From Fibrobacteraceae bacterium (GTDB taxonomy: Bacteria > Fibrobacterota > Fibrobacteria > Fibrobacterales > Fibrobacteraceae), in NCBI GenBank assembly GCA_017625775.1, contig JAGAKE010000008.1:1-33234 (forward strand): a stretch of 33,234 bases of DNA. The letters are read 5' to 3'. Of this stretch, positions 26,225 through 33,119 are shown in pieces. Made by a program: the position numbers and the translations under genes. Positions within the stretch are counted from its first letter, which is position 1. Each line of letters opens with the position of its first letter. The notes under the pieces were generated by a model. The model was given only the letters and a program-made list of their open reading frames with translations. It had not been told where the DNA came from and did no database searches.

Positions 26225-27709
26225 CTAGTTTAAAATAAGCATAGGAACCCAACGGTGGTAAAAACTTGAAACAAAACCTGGCGTACTAGCTCCCATTGGG
26301 CGATAATCTCCACGAACAATAAACCTTGTTCGTGGAAATTTTTTTGCTAAACTAGCTATTGTTTTTAGAGATACACTTTGCCTTGAATAATATGCACACT
26401 CAGCTTCATTCAAATTAAAATCTTTGCAGAAATCAGATTCTTTTTCTTTTGGAGATAATGAATACGGGTAGTGCGCGTCAAGCGTTGTCCAATAAATGAA
26501 ATGCTTTTTGCCAGAATCTGAAAGAATTTCAGCAATAAATGCCGCTGTTGATGTATCGCAAATTCCGGGGTAACCATATTTACAAGAATTTAAACCTCTT
26601 TTAAAAAGTTCTGTTCTAAACAAAAGAGAATCAAACCCCAAAGCAGGGTAGTTTGTTTTCCTTTCATAAAAATCGCCATCGTAACCATGCAAATACCAGG
26701 TTTCATAGTGAGCATTTTGATAAAGTTTAGGCAAAGTAAAATCACTAGCCATTCCTTGCGGCATATTGAAATCTTCCCATTCAGCCCCTTGTGTGTAAGC
26801 CACATTTCTTAAATACAAACCTTTAAAACTTTGTGGAACATCATCAAAAAAACTAAATGAGTATTTCAATAAATCAATGTTTTTGGGCACTCCCCACGAT
26901 TCAACAAGAACCATGACTACGGAAGTGTAATTTGTATCTGGTGAGGAAATTTTTGGACCTTGAAAAACTGGAAAAGCATCTTTTATATCTTCACGTAAAA
27001 AAGTACTTTGATCTATATTAGTACCTGTTTGAATAAACGACTTGGCTGTATCTTTTAGTGTCATTGAGATAATGCGTTCACGATTTTGTAATGCGTTTAC
27101 GCCTAGATTCAAAATCAAAATAAAAATAAATAGAAAAAGTCCTAGAACTGGATAATTATCTTTTGAGTTTAATGTTTGTTTGAAAAAATTAAAAGAGAAA
27201 AATGCTAATAAAAATCCTTGTAATAAGGGAATGGCAAAAAATAAAGCTATGCTCCATATAAAAAATTGTGCTAATTGCCAAAATTCATCAAGTGTAATAT
27301 GAAATGTTGCATATAAAATGTTGGAGGCATCAGCGACAAAAAGGACTAAAGCTAAAAGTGTAAATAAAGTAGTGTAGGTGTATTTATTTCTAGGAATGAA
27401 TGCTGTAATTATTGCAAACGCGGTATAAACAAATGCTAAAATCAGGTTAACTAATTCGGAACTTTCTTGTGATAATATGATTTCTTTAAATGTATTCGCG
27501 TAAAAAACAGAATATAAAAATAATGCTAAAATCCAAAAAACCCTTAAAACAATGTTCTTTTTAGGAATTAACAATACACTCAATAAAATTAAAACATCAA
27601 CTGAAAAAAATCCTTGTAAAACAGGCGTGTCTAAAAAATAACAGGCCAAATAAGGCAGAGAGGATGCTAGTAAAGGAAGTAAAATAAGATAAAACAAAAA
27701 AAAACGCAT
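26225..27709 (-). CDS. Membrane protein with LtaS-like alkaline-phosphatase-superfamily domain
   Basis: 494 residues from the ATG at 27709; no RBS is visible. About six hydrophobic helices fill the first 220 residues. The extracytoplasmic domain follows: VVMVLVESWGVPKN, ETWYLHGYDGDFYERKTNYPALGFDSLLF, WTTLDAHYPYSLSPKE and RFIVRGDYRPMG. This order matches LtaS/MdoB-type phosphoglycerol or phosphoethanolamine transferases. The metal-binding Glu (VESW) and Asp (GDY) are kept, but GDH has become GDY and no Thr nucleophile is obvious in the expected GAEWED region. It may be inactive or use another chemistry. The start lies only 8 bp beyond the terminator of the pilin tail, so the promoter position is unclear. 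Confidence 0.75.
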   Translation of the reverse strand: MRFFLFYLILLPLLASSLPYLACYFLDTPVLQGFFSVDVLILLSVLLIPKKNIVLRVFWILALFLYSVFYANTFKEIILSQESSELVNLILAFVYTAFAIITAFIPRNKYTYTTLFTLLALVLFVADASNILYATFHITLDEFWQLAQFFIWSIALFFAIPLLQGFLLAFFSFNFFKQTLNSKDNYPVLGLFLFIFILILNLGVNALQNRERIISMTLKDTAKSFIQTGTNIDQSTFLREDIKDAFPVFQGPKISSPDTNYTSVVMVLVESWGVPKNIDLLKYSFSFFDDVPQSFKGLYLRNVAYTQGAEWEDFNMPQGMASDFTLPKLYQNAHYETWYLHGYDGDFYERKTNYPALGFDSLLFRTELFKRGLNSCKYGYPGICDTSTAAFIAEILSDSGKKHFIYWTTLDAHYPYSLSPKEKESDFCKDFNLNEAECAYYSRQSVSLKTIASLAKKFPRTRFIVRGDYRPMGASTPGFVSSFYHRWVPMLILN

Positions 27710-27716
27710 AACAAAC

Positions 27717-27753
27717 AAAAATCGGCAACATTCCGTAAAACATTGCCGATTCT
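27717..27753 (-). terminator. Terminator after pilin tail 1
   Basis: AATCGGCAATG / CATTCCGT-region stem: minus strand AATCGGCAA pairs with TTGCCGATT, then a T run. It ends just before the start of the LtaS-like gene. Confidence 0.8.
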
Positions 27754-27785
27754 ATTAAACTACAACTTTAAATAAGTTGCTTAAA

Positions 27786-28121
27786 TTATTTACCAATTTT
27801 GTCAAATGTAGGAGTGAGTGCCGTACATTCCGTGGATGCGACCTCAGCAATATAGGAATCTTGGCCTGCAGAACCGATTGCATTGGTACTGATTGTCCAG
27901 TTTTTACCACTTGTGCAATCATTTAACTTTGCCTTATTTTCAGCTTCCCAAACATCTGCTTCAGCTAGTTTAGTTGTTCCGTCATCATCAGCCAATCCTG
28001 TTGCTGAGAATTTGAAATTATTAGTTTCTTTATTATTTCCAGGAGCGGTATAACCAATCAATTTCCATGAACCATAAGCGTTGGATTCAGAAACGTAAGC
28101 TTGCTGAAGTTTTACGTAGGA
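27786..28121 (-). pseudogene. Silent pilin tail 1 (inverted, headless pilin cassette)
   Basis: 111 codons without a proper start. It begins SYVKLQQAYVSESNAYGSWKLIGYTAPG, aligned with residue 47 onward of the expressed pilin at 29384, and ends CTALTPTFDKIGK, like that pilin. Both conserved cysteines (LNDC and TEC) are kept, with the WEAENKAKLND motif. The prepilin leader and hydrophobic helix are missing. A TAA stop stands directly before the first aligned codon, so it cannot be read from upstream. The middle part differs strongly from the expressed gene. I interpret it as a storage copy that can be joined to the head by inversion; the alternative is a dead gene fragment. No frameshift or internal stop is present, which favours continued use. 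Confidence 0.85.
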
Positions 28122-28129
28122 TTAGTATG
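28101..28129 (-). promoter_or_regulatory. Putative recombination site of tail 1
   Basis: Minus strand: left CATACTAATCC, spacer TACGTAA, right AACTTCAGCAA. The spacer is identical to the other three sites and oriented opposite to them. The right arm is diverged from the expressed site but shares several positions. Confidence 0.55.
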
Positions 28130-28134
28130 AAAAT

Positions 28135-28159
28135 GGTTTCTAGCAAAGGGCTAGAAACC
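28135..28159 (-). terminator. Hairpin after the recombinase gene
   Basis: A perfect 10-bp stem GGTTTCTAGC / GCTAGAAACC with a 5-nt loop. It lies between the recombinase stop and tail 1. The following T tract is short (ATTTT), so termination may be partial. Confidence 0.65.
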
Positions 28160-28166
28160 AAAGGGG

Positions 28167-28997
28167 TTAGAGTTTATTGAATTTACGCATTTCTTTGTCT
28201 AAGATAGTGTCAATGTATTTTGCGTAAATCAGTGTGGTGGAAATTTCACGATGCCCAAGAAGCTTGCTAGTAACAGCAAGAGGAATATCTAGATAAAGGC
28301 ATGTCGTTGCAAAAGTATGGCGTGCCAAATGGCAGTGTAGCCGTTGCGAAATTCCAAGACGATTAGCCCCACTACGAAGAAATTTATTGAAATAGGAATT
28401 TTCAGAGACTTTCAAAACCTTCCCCTCCTTTTCATTTGAAATCAAAGCCATAGCTTGACGAGGAATAGGAATGTAAACGTAGTCGCCTGTTTTATGCATT
28501 TGCTTGCGAATTTTTCCATCTTTAATTTCGTCAAATGTCAAAGATTTCAAATCTGAATATCGAAGTCCAGTAAAGCAACTAAAAAGAAAGGCTCGCAAAG
28601 CATTTCGTTCGGGAATCCGCAAAATATTTTCATGTTCAATAAAACGATTAAAAAGTTTTCGCAAATCACTAATATTCAAAAATTGTCGATGTGAAGAAAC
28701 TCGTCGAATTTTAATTCCAGAAAAAGGATTCTCTTTTATAGCCCCCTCTTCCATTAAACGATGACTGAAATTTCTTAAAACAGAAAGTGCTTTTGCTACA
28801 GTCGCAGGTTTATTTTCAAGTTCAATTAAATGAGCTCTATATTCCTTTACAAATTGAGGGTTAATTTGTTCGCAATGCAAGTTCGGAGCGTAATGAAAAA
28901 CCTTCTGAAGACAATAGAAATAACTTCTTTTTGTAAATGGTGAAAGCTCTTCCGTGGCGTTCTCTAATAATCTAAGAGAAGCTTCTTTGAATAACAT
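28167..28997 (-). CDS. Tyrosine recombinase (phage-integrase family), candidate pilin shuffling enzyme
   Basis: 276 residues. An N-terminal core-binding, SAM-like helical domain (1-100) is followed by the catalytic domain with all key residues: Arg146 (FTGLRYSDL), Lys169 (HKTGDY), His223 and Arg226 (HLARHTFATT), His249 (LLGHREISTT) and nucleophile Tyr258 (LIYAKY). It is intact, with AGGAG 6 nt before the ATG. Compact size and context resemble DNA invertases of the tyrosine class, for example Rci of the R64 shufflon or Bacteroides invertases, rather than a phage integrase with an arm-binding domain. It lies between the inverted pilin tail and the expressed pilin head, inside the segment that it would flip. 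A role as the chromosomal XerC/D is unlikely because the context is accessory; substrate DNA is inferred. Confidence 0.9.
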   Translation of the reverse strand: MLFKEASLRLLENATEELSPFTKRSYFYCLQKVFHYAPNLHCEQINPQFVKEYRAHLIELENKPATVAKALSVLRNFSHRLMEEGAIKENPFSGIKIRRVSSHRQFLNISDLRKLFNRFIEHENILRIPERNALRAFLFSCFTGLRYSDLKSLTFDEIKDGKIRKQMHKTGDYVYIPIPRQAMALISNEKEGKVLKVSENSYFNKFLRSGANRLGISQRLHCHLARHTFATTCLYLDIPLAVTSKLLGHREISTTLIYAKYIDTILDKEMRKFNKL

Positions 28998-29299
28998 AAT
29001 ATCTCCTAGCCAAAAAAAGGCGGAATTACCTTTGCAAAAGGGGCCAAGGCTACATTATCAAAAATGTAAAGAAGCCATTTTTAATTAAAATTATCATGGT
29101 AGTGGGAAAACCGTAGGTTCTATTCCATTTTGGAATAAGTTTTTTTATTTTTTTTGAGCAAATTTGTTCCGGTTAGTAAGAAAAAATATATATATGTGTC
29201 AAACTTTTTCGGAAAATGTCCGAAATTCCGCTAATTTCGCCGCTTTACCTAAGAAAGACATAGTAATGACAAAAAAATGACATTTTTTTTACAAAACTG
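28998..29299. other. AT-rich upstream region of recombinase and pilin with inverted repeats
   Basis: This divergent region lies between the recombinase and the pilin gene. Two short inverted repeats are visible: TATTCCA / TGGAATA at 29121-29137, and TTTCGGA / TCCGAAA at 29207-29225 with a 5-nt gap. They could be operators or recombinase/accessory-factor sites. A long A/T-rich run may bend the DNA. No gene is seen. Confidence 0.4.
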
Positions 29300-29328
29300 T
29301 TGACTTTCGAAAAAAATGGTTGTATATT
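29300..29328 (+). promoter_or_regulatory. Strong sigma70 promoter of the expressed pilin
   Basis: TTGACT (29300-29305), exactly 17 bp, TATATT (29323-29328). The leader is about 50 nt and contains AAGGAG 6 nt before the ATG. This is the only pilin copy with such signals. Confidence 0.8.
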
Positions 29329-29383
29329 AGTGGTTGAAAGGCAATAAAGCCAAAAAACTTGCAACTTCAACAAGGAGAAAATC

Positions 29384-29860
29384 ATGAAAAAGCAAGGTTT
29401 TACACTCATTGAATTGATGGTCGTTGTTGTGATCATCGGTATCCTCGCCGCTGTAGCAGTTCCAAAACTCTTCGGCATGATCGCTAAGTCCAAAGCTTCT
29501 GAAGTAGGCCCAGCTGCTGGAACCTACGTAAAGTTGCAACAGGCTTACTTCTCAGAATCAAACGCTTACGGTGGCTGGACTTTAATTGGTTATACTGCTC
29601 CAGCTGGTGGAGAATCAAATAATTTTAAATTTACAGGAGGTGCAACACTTGCTGTAGAGGGTACTACTACAGCTGCGGTTGGTGATGCATGGGAAGCTGA
29701 AAATAAGGTAAAATTAAATGACTGTGATCCTGGGAAAAATTGGGTTGTTGCTTTAGACGAAATTAATGCTGACGACCCAAAAGATGCATATGATGCTACT
29801 GTTGCTGGTGGAGCCAATTGTACAGCTCTCACACCAACATTTACCAACATCGGTAAATAA
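29384..29860 (+). CDS. Type IV pilin (expressed copy)
   Basis: 158 residues. The prepilin leader MKKQG is cut before Phe; the mature N-terminus FTLIELMVVVVIIGILAAVAVP has Phe+1 and Glu+5 as in type IVa pilins. The helix runs through about residue 45, then the protein switches at TYVKLQQAYFSE to a variable C-terminal domain with two cysteines (LNDC and GANC) likely forming the D-region disulfide, ending ALTPTFTNIGK. The head/tail junction at residue 47 is exactly where the three silent tails begin. Strong promoter, RBS and terminator. It probably makes a major pilin for adhesion or twitching; no other pilus assembly gene is in the window. Confidence 0.93.
   Translation: MKKQGFTLIELMVVVVIIGILAAVAVPKLFGMIAKSKASEVGPAAGTYVKLQQAYFSESNAYGGWTLIGYTAPAGGESNNFKFTGGATLAVEGTTTAAVGDAWEAENKVKLNDCDPGKNWVVALDEINADDPKDAYDATVAGGANCTALTPTFTNIGK
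29514..29542 (+). promoter_or_regulatory. Putative crossover site inside the expressed pilin gene
   Basis: Left arm CTGCTGGAACC, 7-bp spacer TACGTAA, right arm AGTTGCAACAG. The reverse complement of the right arm is CTGTTGCAACT, which agrees with the left arm at 8 of 11 positions. This arm-spacer-arm geometry is what tyrosine recombinases use. It lies within codons 44-53. Confidence 0.6.
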
Positions 29861-29875
29861 TTTTATCTAATGTTA

Positions 29876-29910
29876 AAAAGAGCTTCTCATTCGAGAGGCT
29901 CTTTTTTTTT
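29876..29910 (+). terminator. Terminator of the expressed pilin
   Basis: AAAGAGC..TCTC / GAGA.GGCTCTTT hairpin followed by a long T run; it touches the stop codon of the convergent ATPase gene. Confidence 0.85.
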
Positions 29911-31141
29911 ATAAAAAACGGATGGGTATTATGTTTACATTTTTTTGTATAGGTTTGTAATCTTGAGAAGGGCAGATTACAGCACCACTACCTACATGAT
30001 AACCGGATTTTTCTAAAATTGGAAAATATTTAATATCATCTTTATTTGGATTTGTTTTTTTCTTAATTTCTACCGGATATAGTAAACCATTTTCTTCAAA
30101 AATAAGGTCTATTTCCCTCTTTTCCTTATCTCGATAAAAGGAAATATTTGGGGTACGACCATTATGCCAATAGCTTTTTAATATTTCTGATACAACAAAA
30201 GTTTCTAACATTTCTCCGCTTTTTGCCCCAGCTTCCAAAGCCTCCCATGAATTCCATTTTGTAAGATAACAAGCTAAACCGGTATCTAAAAAATATATTT
30301 TGGGCATTTTAGTCATTCTATTTCCAATATTTTGTGCATAGGGATATAATAAATAAACTATGCCCGAAGTTACTAACAAAGAAACCCAACGTTGAACTGT
30401 TACCATAGGTTTTCCGATATCTCTTGCAATGTCAGAATAATTCAAAAGTTGTCCCGTTCGAGATGCTACTGAAATAAGAAATTTTAAGAAAAACATTTCG
30501 TCGCCAATGGATGTCAAGTCTCTTATGTCACGTTCTATATATGTTTTTAAATAAGAACTGTAGAAATCTTCCCAATCTAGATCTGGCATGGTATGCATTG
30601 CAGGAAAACTACCACGCCAAATCAAACGAAATAAATCTTCATAACTTAAATTTGGTCCTAGTTTCTCTTTGCTTAAAATCCAATCATTTGTAGGTAAAAA
30701 TTTTAGATTATTTAATTTTTCTTTTGATTCTGATAAAGAAAATCCTTGCATTTGAATGATACCAACGCGCCCCGCTAAACTTTCAGAAACACCTTTCATT
30801 AAATGAAATTGTTGAGAGCCTGTAAGCCAAAATAATCCCTTCTCTTGAGATTGATCCACTATATTTTTTATATAGGAAAGTAATTCGGGTGCATATTGAA
30901 TTTCATCAATAAGTAAAGGAGGAGAGAAACGTTGTAAAAAAAGATCTGAATTTTCTTTTGCTAACAATCGATTTTCTTGTATATCAAGAGAAACATATTT
31001 TCTCTTTTTTGAACTACATTTTTTTAAAATAGTTGTTTTCCCAACTTGTCTTGGACCAGTAATCAATACGACAGGAAAAGTTTTATTCATCCTATCCAAA
31101 GTTTTTTCCACTGTTCTTCTGTAGTAATTTGCTAATTTCAT
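29909..31141 (-). CDS. AAA ATPase with C-terminal DUF4143 domain
   Basis: 410 residues from the ATG at 31141 (MKLANYYRRTVEKTLDRM), with AGAGG about 8 nt upstream. A longer frame exists but would start inside the promoter. Walker A is GPRQVGKTT, Walker B region PPLLIDEIQYAPELL, sensor WLTGSQQFHLM. The C-terminal part has DUF4143 features: WRGSFPAM, YLKTYIERDIRDLTSIGD, FLDTGLACYLTKW and a nuclease-like end GLLYPVEIKKKTNPNKDD with FEENGLLYPVEIK. The family is widespread, often in accessory regions, and its function is poorly defined. It lies between the expressed pilin and tail 2. Confidence 0.88.
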   Translation of the reverse strand: MKLANYYRRTVEKTLDRMNKTFPVVLITGPRQVGKTTILKKCSSKKRKYVSLDIQENRLLAKENSDLFLQRFSPPLLIDEIQYAPELLSYIKNIVDQSQEKGLFWLTGSQQFHLMKGVSESLAGRVGIIQMQGFSLSESKEKLNNLKFLPTNDWILSKEKLGPNLSYEDLFRLIWRGSFPAMHTMPDLDWEDFYSSYLKTYIERDIRDLTSIGDEMFFLKFLISVASRTGQLLNYSDIARDIGKPMVTVQRWVSLLVTSGIVYLLYPYAQNIGNRMTKMPKIYFLDTGLACYLTKWNSWEALEAGAKSGEMLETFVVSEILKSYWHNGRTPNISFYRDKEKREIDLIFEENGLLYPVEIKKKTNPNKDDIKYFPILEKSGYHVGSGAVICPSQDYKPIQKNVNIIPIRFL

Positions 31142-31154
31142 TCGCGAACCTCTA

Positions 31155-31189
31155 TTGACTAATTTAATATATGATGTTAAAATAGTCAA
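31155..31189. promoter_or_regulatory. Symmetric bidirectional promoter between ATPase gene and pilin tail 2
   Basis: Plus: TTGACT (31155-31160), 17 bp, TAAAAT (31178-31183). Minus: TTGACT (31189-31184), 17 bp, TAAATT (31166-31161). The -35 of each abuts the -10 of the other, forming an imperfect 35-bp palindrome. Minus serves the ATPase; plus points into tail 2, which has no usable start. Confidence 0.65.
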
Positions 31190-31209
31190 TACCCTCTTTG
31201 TGTTTTTTA

Positions 31210-31238
31210 CTTTTACATCCTACGTAAAGTTGCAGGAT
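31210..31238 (+). promoter_or_regulatory. Putative recombination site of tail 2
   Basis: Left CTTTTACATCC, spacer TACGTAA, right AGTTGCAGGAT. Sixteen bases, CCTACGTAAAGTTGCA, are identical to the expressed site. The left arm is unlike that site. Confidence 0.55.
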
Positions 31239-31613
31239 GCGTATGCGAATGAAAATTCAAAAGTTGGCTCCTGGAAGCTGATTGGGTACATTGCACCTGG
31301 TGAAGTTGATGCTTCTTCTGAGGGAGCTTATAAATCAGCGACTTCTGCTTTCAATTATTTTGAATCTTTTACTGAAGGCGGAACTGCGGCAGCATGGGGG
31401 GCTGATAATATTGGAAAGTTAAATGAATGCATGGCTGGAACTGCTACTGGCGTTGATGGTTCACATTGGTCTGTGAGTGCTACACCAGCAGGTGCAGATG
31501 ATGATGCGGCCTCCGTTGGCGAAGTCAAGTATGAAGCAACAGTAGCTACTGATTGCGAAGCATTGACTCCATCTTTCACAAAAATTGGCAACACATCTGC
31601 TGCAGGCTCCTAA
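31218..31613 (+). pseudogene. Silent pilin tail 2 (direct orientation)
   Basis: 131 codons starting SYVKLQDAYANENSKVGSWKLIGYIAPG. The middle is diverged and longer than in the other tails (EGAYKSATSAFNYFESFTEGG). WGADNIGKLNEC and TDCEALTPSFTKIG keep the two cysteines and the end motif; a short extra tail NTSAAGS follows. No leader or hydrophobic helix. The only upstream in-frame starts are a TTG inside the promoter and a GTG at 31200 without RBS, so it is not expected to be translated as a pilin. Frame is intact and in phase with the head at the shared site. Confidence 0.85.
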
Positions 31614-31654
31614 TATTTAAACCACACAAGAGTTACTCTACAAGGAGTCTTTCT

Positions 31655-31701
31655 AATCACAAAAAGCTCTTGGTTTTTACCAAGGGCTTTTTTTTGTGAT
31701 T
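31655..31701. terminator. Terminator after pilin tail 2
   Basis: A long palindrome, AATCACAAAAAGC ... GCTTTTTTTTTGTGATT, with central stem CTCTTGG / CCAAGGG and T run. Confidence 0.85.
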
Positions 31702-31725
31702 TACATAAAATTATAATTAAAATTT

Positions 31726-31959
31726 TTAGTAATCGATTTGAAGAAGTTTTCCATTATTTAGTTCTGATTTTAGTAATTCATAATTGTAAGCAGAACTTTC
31801 TGAATAAAGACCAGTTGCAGGATTTTGTAATTTTTCAAATGTTATAGAATTGTAAATAAGCGAAAGAGCTAAATCTAAAGTAACTTCGCGTTCTTGCATT
31901 ACCCACAAAGCCATATCGCCAACAATACCTTCAATTAAAAAATTTTGCTGTTCAGTCAT
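31726..31959 (-). CDS. Small protein, third gene of the DUF3791/DUF3990 operon
   Basis: 77 residues: NFLIEGIVGDMALWVMQEREVTLDLALSLIYNSITFEKLQNPATGLYSES. The pattern, a helix with M-x-x-E..V.L..AL..IYNS...KL..P.TGLY..S..Y.Y, is that of small acidic helical proteins found next to DUF3990 genes. Starts with ATGA overlap to the DUF3990 gene. Likely an antidote or accessory subunit, by position only. Confidence 0.65.
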   Translation of the reverse strand: MTEQQNFLIEGIVGDMALWVMQEREVTLDLALSLIYNSITFEKLQNPATGLYSESSAYNYELLKSELNNGKLLQIDY

Positions 31960-32429
31960 ACTGATTCTCTTTTTTGCAATAAAGCTATGGCCTTCTCTGT
32001 TTTAAAAGCATATTGATTATTTAGTTTGCGATATTCTAAACCTTGAACTAAAGCATCAATAGAAATGAAGCCAGAAGAAAACGTTCTAAACAGCATAGCA
32101 ATATCATCATTTGCTACAGGTCCTACGATTAAATCGTAATCATCTATTATAGCAGAATTCCGATTCCTATTTTTCATTACAAATTCAGCCCATTCCTGAT
32201 TAGCGCTAGAGAAAGTTTTTACCCGCAAATCTGAAGCGATTTTTTCATCAAATTCATACATATTGACTACAGGCGTTCCACCGAATCTTTCTGCTACCTT
32301 CTCTGCCATTTCCTTTGCTTGCTGCAAAATTGTCGTTAGGTAAAAGGCTTTACCAAAATCTTTATAAGGCTTACACATTTCCAAATCAATTTTGAATATT
32401 TCAGTATTAGAACCATGGTAAAGAATCAT
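31956..32429 (-). CDS. DUF3990 protein (ADP-ribosyltransferase-like fold), candidate toxin
   Basis: 157 residues from the ATG at 32429, which has GGAGG 9 nt upstream and overlaps the upstream stop as ATGA. The N-terminal motif MILYHGSNTEIFKIDLEMCKP-KDFGKAFYLT is characteristic: YHGS and the FG-GFYLT-type strand are shared with ADP-ribosyltransferase-fold families. Further on, NRNSAIIDDYDLIVGPVANDD is typical of DUF3990. Here the usual G-F-Y-L-T reads AFYLT. The function of the family is not settled. Its compact operon with small partners suggests a toxin-antitoxin unit; this is inference. Confidence 0.8.
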   Translation of the reverse strand: MILYHGSNTEIFKIDLEMCKPYKDFGKAFYLTTILQQAKEMAEKVAERFGGTPVVNMYEFDEKIASDLRVKTFSSANQEWAEFVMKNRNRNSAIIDDYDLIVGPVANDDIAMLFRTFSSGFISIDALVQGLEYRKLNNQYAFKTEKAIALLQKRESV

Positions 32430-32641
32430 TGGATTTGCCCTCCATTTTTTTGGCAAATGGCAACCAAATCGTCAATTGTATCTTCAAAAGACAGCAAATG
32501 CTCTGCTTGATAATGTATTTGCAAAAAATCAATTCCCTTAAACAAACTCAAATAATTGAAAGCTTGCTTAAGTGAAAGAGCTTTTGTTCTTGCAAACTCG
32601 CTTATTACAGCGACAATCCAAAAAATTTGCTGTTTTTCCAT
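32426..32641 (-). CDS. DUF3791-like small protein, first gene of the operon
   Basis: 71 residues from the ATG at 32641 (MEKQQIFWIVAVISEFARTKALSLKQAFNYLSLFKGIDFLQIHYQ with key motif EFAR...AF.YL..FKGIDFL..HY). This is the DUF3791 pattern, a family that normally precedes DUF3990. A longer frame upstream crosses the recombination site of tail 3 and is not credible. No clear RBS. Its end overlaps the DUF3990 gene by 4 bp. Confidence 0.75.
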   Translation of the reverse strand: MEKQQIFWIVAVISEFARTKALSLKQAFNYLSLFKGIDFLQIHYQAEHLLSFEDTIDDLVAICQKNGGQIQ

Positions 32642-32698
32642 ATTATGGAAATATATAAAAATTTCATTACATAACACTATATTTTGAGAACAGCTTTT

Positions 32699-32727
32699 TC
32701 TATACATCCTACGTAAAGTTGCAACAG
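32699..32727 (+). promoter_or_regulatory. Putative recombination site of tail 3
   Basis: Left TCTATACATCC, spacer TACGTAA, right AGTTGCAACAG. Spacer and right arm are identical to the expressed site, and identity runs on to 25 bp in total (32708-32732); the left arm shares only TACATCC with tail 2. Confidence 0.6.
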
Positions 32728-33078
32728 GCTTATTATTCTGAATCTGCTGTAGCTGGTGGTTGGACTTTGATTGGTTATACCATGACTTCAACAACTAATT
32801 TTAAATTCTTAGAAAATGGAACAGTTGAAAATGGTGTTGCCGCAGCCTCTTCTACTGCACTTGGTACTGCTTCAGTTACATGGGGTGCTCAAAATAAAGC
32901 TGCTCTAAATGATTGTACAATAGATAGCAAATGGCAACTTACTGTTGCAAAGAATTCTGCTGCAGGTGGTGGTGCTCGTTATGGTGCTGAGGTAACCGGT
33001 GGTCCTACAGGAAAGTGTGTTATTCTTACCCCAAGTTTTGGCAAGTTGAGCCCTGATCCTGTTACTGTTGCCAAATAA
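32707..33078 (+). pseudogene. Silent pilin tail 3 (direct orientation)
   Basis: 123 codons starting SYVKLQQAYYSESAVAGGWTLIGYTM. It keeps VTWGAQNKAALNDC and GKCVILTPSFGKL with both cysteines; the tail ends DPVTVAK. No start codon exists upstream in frame, and leader and hydrophobic helix are missing. Intact frame in phase with the head. Its terminator region seems to have been replaced by the insertion sequence end at 33120. Confidence 0.85.
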
Positions 33079-33119
33079 TCACCTAATTTTCAAAAAAAAG
33101 TGACCCGCCGGCGAAGTGA

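Noticed and set aside
28167..28997. Recombinase as integrase of a prophage or integrative element
   Set aside because: No phage, conjugation or excision genes are nearby, no att duplication was seen, no tRNA is adjacent, and the pilin sites give a better target.
29245..29493. Minus-strand frames across the pilin promoter and head
   Set aside because: They are shadows of the pilin gene and its leader.
31155..31217. A protein start for pilin tail 2 at the TTG of 31155 or GTG of 31200
   Set aside because: The TTG is the -35 element of the promoter and neither codon has an RBS; the product would lack a prepilin leader.
32642..32794. N-terminal extension of the DUF3791 protein on the minus strand
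   Set aside because: It crosses the tail 3 recombination site and reads antisense to the tail; the ATG at 32641 gives the normal family length.
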